Shown: piece by piece, positions 60,112 to 64,000 of the stretch | How positions within the stretch are numbered: the first letter of the stretch is position 1 | How the letters are laid out: every line of letters starts with the position of its first letter | Assembly (NCBI RefSeq): GCF_001667015.1 | Contig: NZ_LZIS01000059.1 | Span: forward strand, 52,192-116,191 | DNA length: 64,000 nucleotides | Reading direction: 5' to 3' | Source: Mycobacterium sp. E3198 | Lineage (GTDB): Bacteria; Actinomycetota; Actinomycetes; Mycobacteriales; Mycobacteriaceae | Program-made: the position numbers and the translations under genes | The notes under the pieces: generated by a model | Databases searched by the model: none | Seen by the model: only the letters and a program-made list of their open reading frames with translations | What the model was told of the DNA's origin: nothing

Positions 60112-61269
60112 ATGAGCAGGGTGTCGGCGGTCGGCTCGCGGCTGCGTTCCCCGTGGGGTATCGCCGCGGCGGTGGCCGTCGTCGCGGCGATCGCGGCGGC
60201 GGTGGTCTTCGGCGCCAAGATGGTGATGCCCGAACGCACCCGCGCGATGTGCGCGGAATTCACCGACGCGGTGGGGCTTTATCCGGGCAACAAGGTGGCA
60301 CTGCTGGGTATCGAGGTCGGCACGACGACCGCGATCGTCAACAAGGCCGATCACGTCGAGGTCGACTTCACCGTGCCCACCGACCTTGACCTACCGGCCG
60401 ACGTCGGCGCGGTCACCTACTCGCAATCGATTGTCACCGACCGCCACATCGAACTGACCAAGCCCTACACCTCGGGCCCGAAATTCACCGGGCCGGGGTG
60501 CATCGGGCTGAAGTCCACCAAGACCCCGATCAGTATCAGCGAAACATTCACTGCCATAGGCAAGCTCGCCGACGCCATCATGGAACCTCAACGCGGCCAG
60601 GACCCGTCCCGGGCGCCGGGCGTGCAAGCGATCAATGACAGCCTGCGCGCGGCCAGCCGCTCGCTGGACGGGACCGGGGCGGGGCTCAACCAGACGCTGC
60701 GCAACCTGGTCACCATGCTCGCCGACCCCTACAAGGCCGACGCCGACTACCGGCAGCTGTTCGAAAACAGCGAGATCCTCACCTCGGACTTCCTCAAGAA
60801 CTGGGACAGCTTCGCGGGCTTTGTCCAAACGCTTCCGGCCACGACCCAATTGGTCGAAGGCCTGTCGGACAACTTCGGAGCGGCCATGAGCCGTTTGTCC
60901 CACCTGCTGCCCATCCTGGTAGAGGCGATCAACCGGTGGGGGCCGCGGGTCTATCAAAGGCTCGACCACTGGATCGGCTGGCTGAGCGACATGCTGACCA
61001 GGCACACCCCGGCCATCATGGCCATGATCAAGTCGTGGCCGCAGTTCAGTCACTGGCTGAGCGACATCTACGAACCGGCGTGGGGAACCCACAACGTCAC
61101 CTATATTCCGCCGCAGGTGGCGATTTCGCCGTCGCAGGCCGGCGCCATCTGCGAGGAGCTGCGGCAGCGCAACGTCCCCGGCGCCGCGTCGGCGTGCGCG
61201 TCGGGCGCCGCGTCGGATCCGGTCACCCTCGGGCTGACCGACCTCATCCTGGGGGCCGCGCTGTCATGA
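60112..61269 (+). CDS. mceD: MceD family protein
   Basis: 385 aa. N-terminal helix, MCE domain CAEFTDAVGLYPGNKVALLGIEVG, YSQSIVTDRHIELTKPY, then an extended helical region with WP-rich SWPQFSHWLSDIY and a C-terminal Cys pair. Stop overlaps mceE. Confidence 0.9.
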   Translation: MSRVSAVGSRLRSPWGIAAAVAVVAAIAAAVVFGAKMVMPERTRAMCAEFTDAVGLYPGNKVALLGIEVGTTTAIVNKADHVEVDFTVPTDLDLPADVGAVTYSQSIVTDRHIELTKPYTSGPKFTGPGCIGLKSTKTPISISETFTAIGKLADAIMEPQRGQDPSRAPGVQAINDSLRAASRSLDGTGAGLNQTLRNLVTMLADPYKADADYRQLFENSEILTSDFLKNWDSFAGFVQTLPATTQLVEGLSDNFGAAMSRLSHLLPILVEAINRWGPRVYQRLDHWIGWLSDMLTRHTPAIMAMIKSWPQFSHWLSDIYEPAWGTHNVTYIPPQVAISPSQAGAICEELRQRNVPGAASACASGAASDPVTLGLTDLILGAALS

Positions 61270-62309
61270 CCCGACGACCGATGCGCGTGCTGCTGGCTAC
61301 ACTGGCGATCTGCCTGACGGCGGCGTGCTCACTGGATCCGACCCGGCTGCCGGTTCCGGGAGCGTACAGCCCGCAGCACGCCTACCGAATCAAGATCCAG
61401 TTCTCCAGCGTGCTCAACCTGCCCGCCCGGGCCAAGGTGGACTCCGGCGGAGTGCAGGTCGGCGTGCTCGACCACGTCCAGCTCGACGGCACCACGGCGG
61501 TTGCCTATGTCGATATCGCCGGCGACACAAAGCTTCCCGGCAACACTCGCGCCGAACTGCGCCAGGCCACCCCCCTCGGCGACATCTACATCGCGCTCGT
61601 GCCGCCGGAGGATCGGGCCGGGGGCGTGCCGGTGCTGCGCGACGGCGGCACCATCGGTTTGCGCAACACCGCCCCGGCCGACAACGTCGAAGACCTCTTG
61701 CGGTCGGTGTCGAACCTGGTGGCCGGCGGCGCGATCGGCACGCTGCAAAGCACCGTCGTCAACGTCAACAAGGCGTTCCCGAGAAACCCCGCCGAGCTGA
61801 CCCGGATGCAGCAGACCCTCGCCGGTGTCCTCAATGACCTTGCGGCCAACCAGGACACCATCGACGGCATCCTGTCCAGCATGGACAACATCACCACCAA
61901 CATGGCGGCCAACACCGGCGTGTTCAACCGGCTGGTGACCGAGGGCCCGCCGAAGCTCCAGGGGCTGTCGGCGATCACCATGGCGATCCTCAACGTCGTC
62001 GGGGACTCTCGGGACGTCAGCATGCTCGGCGGCGAACTCACCAACCCGATCACCGGCGACATCATGCAAATGCTGTCCTACCTCACGCCGATGGTCGGAA
62101 CGGTGGCAACCCTCGACACCACCATTCCGGTGCTCGCCGACAAGCTGATCGCATTCCTGCACTACAAGCTGCTCGGCTTCTTCCGCAACGGCGGCCCGAA
62201 ATACATTGTCTCCGAACTGCATCCACCGACCGGGCACGAGGGCGTCGATCCGGCCGACAAGGCCGATGCGGCAGTCAAGGCGATGCAAAGCATGGGAATG
62301 CTGCCATGA
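61266..62309 (+). CDS. mceE: MceE family lipoprotein
   Basis: 347 aa. Signal with lipobox (CLTAACSLD), so lipid-anchored like LprK/LprN of other mce operons. MCE domain IKIQFSSVLNLPARAKVDSGGVQVG, LRQATPLGDIYIALVPP. Helical passenger. ATG 61266 overlaps the mceD stop. Confidence 0.92.
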   Translation: MTRRPMRVLLATLAICLTAACSLDPTRLPVPGAYSPQHAYRIKIQFSSVLNLPARAKVDSGGVQVGVLDHVQLDGTTAVAYVDIAGDTKLPGNTRAELRQATPLGDIYIALVPPEDRAGGVPVLRDGGTIGLRNTAPADNVEDLLRSVSNLVAGGAIGTLQSTVVNVNKAFPRNPAELTRMQQTLAGVLNDLAANQDTIDGILSSMDNITTNMAANTGVFNRLVTEGPPKLQGLSAITMAILNVVGDSRDVSMLGGELTNPITGDIMQMLSYLTPMVGTVATLDTTIPVLADKLIAFLHYKLLGFFRNGGPKYIVSELHPPTGHEGVDPADKADAAVKAMQSMGMLP

Positions 62310-63271
62310 AATTCGGTGCCCGCGCCACGCTGGCCATCCTGGCGGTGATGACACTGGCCGGCGCGGCCTACATGTCGATCGGCGTGCTCGACATCAGCCC
62401 CACCAAGCAAGTCACCCGGCTCACGTTGATGCTCAACACCTCCGGCGGCCTGATGCCCACCTCCGAGGTGACGATGCGCGGCATCAGGGTCGGCCGGGTG
62501 ACGGGCATCGAGACCACGACGAGTGGGCTGGCGGTCTCGATCGACCTCGACCGCGCGCACCCGGTGCCCGCCGACAGCGCGATCAGCGTCGAAAACCTCT
62601 CCGCGGCCGGCGAGCAATACATCGACTTCAAACCGAAACTGATTGCGCCGCCGTACTTCAGCGACGGGACGGTGATTCCCGCGGACCGGGTCGCGCCGAT
62701 GGTAACCGGCGCCGACCTGCTCACCAAGGCCAATGCCCTGATGTCGGCGCTGAACCTCGACCAGGTGCACACCATCATCGACAACGTCTCGGCGGCGTTG
62801 GGCGGCAACGACGACACCGTCGATTCCCTTGCCACAACCGCCGGGTTGACCGCCAAGGTGATCCACGACGACAAGCAACTGCTGGCCACGCTGTTCAGCA
62901 ACGTCGCCACGATGACCACCAACTTGGGCGACATCGACGCGGGCGAAGTGATCAGCGAGACGGGCAAGCTGCTTCCCCGCTCGGTGCCGGCGTTCTTGCG
63001 GATGATCCACGAAATCGAAACCCTTTCGCACACCGGCGTGGGGGTGGTCGGCCCCGACGATCCGGCCGGGGTGCTGGTGGCCAAGCTCAGCCGGTGGCTC
63101 GACATGCTGGCCGGCCCGCTGAGCACCTTCACCACCGTCCTGGAACCCGCGGTCGCACCCCTACACGACATCAAGGTCGACGCCGGGCACTGGCTCGACT
63201 TCTGGGAATCGACGTTCAACGACACCGGCGGCATGCGGGTCCAACTCAACGTGCCCGAATGGCACCGGTGA
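62306..63271 (+). CDS. mceF: MceF family protein
   Basis: 321 aa. N-terminal helix, MCE domain LTLMLNTSGGLMPTSEVTMRGIRVG, ENLSAAGEQYIDFKP, then helices. ATG 62306 overlaps mceE. Last of the six Mce subunits. Ends 35 bp before the Mce-associated gene. Confidence 0.92.
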   Translation: MKFGARATLAILAVMTLAGAAYMSIGVLDISPTKQVTRLTLMLNTSGGLMPTSEVTMRGIRVGRVTGIETTTSGLAVSIDLDRAHPVPADSAISVENLSAAGEQYIDFKPKLIAPPYFSDGTVIPADRVAPMVTGADLLTKANALMSALNLDQVHTIIDNVSAALGGNDDTVDSLATTAGLTAKVIHDDKQLLATLFSNVATMTTNLGDIDAGEVISETGKLLPRSVPAFLRMIHEIETLSHTGVGVVGPDDPAGVLVAKLSRWLDMLAGPLSTFTTVLEPAVAPLHDIKVDAGHWLDFWESTFNDTGGMRVQLNVPEWHR

Positions 63272-63306
63272 TCGGCGAACGAAGTTACGGCAAAGAAAGA
63301 ACGGGC

Positions 63307-64000
63307 ATGACAAACTCAGCTATCAGCGAAGACGAAAAGACGGACGACAGCGAGCGCGAGGCGGCCGGCGACGACGTGGCGGCCCCCGACGACGACGCGC
63401 GCCCCGACCGGTCGCCGAAGTTCAGGCTGCGGCCGAACAGCCCGAAGCGATGGGGCGCGGCCGTACTCGTGGCGGCGGCGCTCGCCGGCGGCGTGGTCGG
63501 GTTCGTCAAGTATCGCCAGGTGACCGGCCAGCTCGCGGAGCTCCGTCGACAGCAGGCCGATCGCGACACCGTGTCGCAGCTGGCCAAGGACTACGCGCTG
63601 AAGTCGCTGACCTATACCTTCGAAGACCCCGATGCCTTCTTCCGCTCCGTCGAAGACGGTGTGTCGCAGCAGCTCAAAGACAAATACGTCAACGCCAGCG
63701 ATCTGCTCAAAAGCGTGATGCTGCAGGCCCAGGTCACCTCCACCGGTGAGGTGCTGGCCGTCGACCCGGTCGCGCAGCCCGGCGGGGTCTACCAGGTGGT
63801 GGTGTCGGCCCACCAAACCACCCGCAATCTGCAGAACCCGACGCCCAAGGTCTCGATCATCCTGTTGCAGGTCACCGTCAACAAGGTGGGCAATGGCTGG
63901 CAGGTTTCCGACATCGGCCCCAAGACCGGGTCCCACCCGCCGATCGAGCAGCAGATCCCGCCGGCCGAGCATGCTGACGTCCCGAGAGTCCCCGGCGTAA
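63307..64000 (+). CDS. Mce-associated membrane protein, 3' end cut by window
   Basis: 231 codons seen, no stop before the window end. Acidic N-terminal tail (about 1-45), one transmembrane helix WGAAVLVAAALAGGVVGFV, then a periplasmic domain of the Mam family (TFEDPDAFFRSVEDGVSQQLKDKYV, GNGWQVSDIGP). Likely stabilises or assists the Mce complex. ATG 63307. Confidence 0.85.
   Translation, partial: MTNSAISEDEKTDDSEREAAGDDVAAPDDDARPDRSPKFRLRPNSPKRWGAAVLVAAALAGGVVGFVKYRQVTGQLAELRRQQADRDTVSQLAKDYALKSLTYTFEDPDAFFRSVEDGVSQQLKDKYVNASDLLKSVMLQAQVTSTGEVLAVDPVAQPGGVYQVVVSAHQTTRNLQNPTPKVSIILLQVTVNKVGNGWQVSDIGPKTGSHPPIEQQIPPAEHADVPRVPGV

Noticed and set aside
1..64000. CRISPR arrays and IS elements with terminal inverted repeats
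   Set aside because: No regularly spaced repeats, cas genes or DDE transposases were seen by eye. A systematic repeat search could not be run.

Overview
The window is chromosomal DNA of a mycobacterium, most likely a slow grower of the M. avium complex type. This is inferred from the high GC content, the block fprA - prfB - MscS - proline-rich protein - ftsE - ftsX - smpB - DMT transporter - DinB-like protein - ssrA in M. tuberculosis order, a tmRNA tag ending ADSHQRDYALAA, a PE-domain lipase (LipY), ESX/WXG100 proteins and a complete mce operon. No species-specific marker was identified.

Layout. (1) 1-3722: a quinol-type nitric oxide reductase, truncated at the window edge, diverges from a universal-stress protein and a DevR/DosR-paralogous response regulator. 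A DosR-box-like inverted repeat lies between them. (2) 3732-12689: the conserved core block (electron transfer, translation termination, divisome ABC module, trans-translation). (3) 12841-13205: tmRNA. Its 3' end is used as an attachment site. (4) 13208-40389: a 27-kb integrated element bounded by a 22-bp direct repeat of the tmRNA 3' end. It carries a tyrosine integrase, excisionase-like proteins, a small protein with family-A-polymerase-like motifs, a phage-repressor-like regulator and a serine resolvase. No virion or lysis genes were recognised.

The cargo of the element looks like a defence island with host-interaction genes. It includes two GIY-YIG proteins, several PD-(D/E)XK nucleases, a HEPN two-gene unit, an SRA-like McrBC system, an HNH plus MazG-like pair, a PknH-like membrane kinase, and a cluster of small secreted proteins with an XRE regulator and its probable operator. 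Two decayed copies of the resolvase tail sit at the ends of cargo modules, which suggests modular assembly.

(5) 40474-49939: core or accessory genes after attR: lipY, a giant membrane patatin with a coupled leader peptide, a small secreted protein, and a type VII secretion polymorphic-toxin locus (WXG100 partner, 615-aa toxin, and five immunity-like genes, four of them paralogous). (6) 50096-53803: a minus-strand acyl-CoA catabolic operon (two acyl-CoA dehydrogenases, a hydrolase, an enoyl-CoA hydratase). (7) 53910-64000: a small hypothetical, an exported N-acetylmuramoyl-L-alanine amidase, a perfect CRP/GlxR palindrome, and an mce operon (yrbEA-yrbEB-mceABCDEF plus an Mce-associated gene cut by the window end).

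The parts most likely to be under-described are the element cargo (HEPN pair, GIY-YIG pair, HNH-MazG pair, resolvase-tail scars, polymerase-like protein) and the immunity-gene array at 47406-49939.
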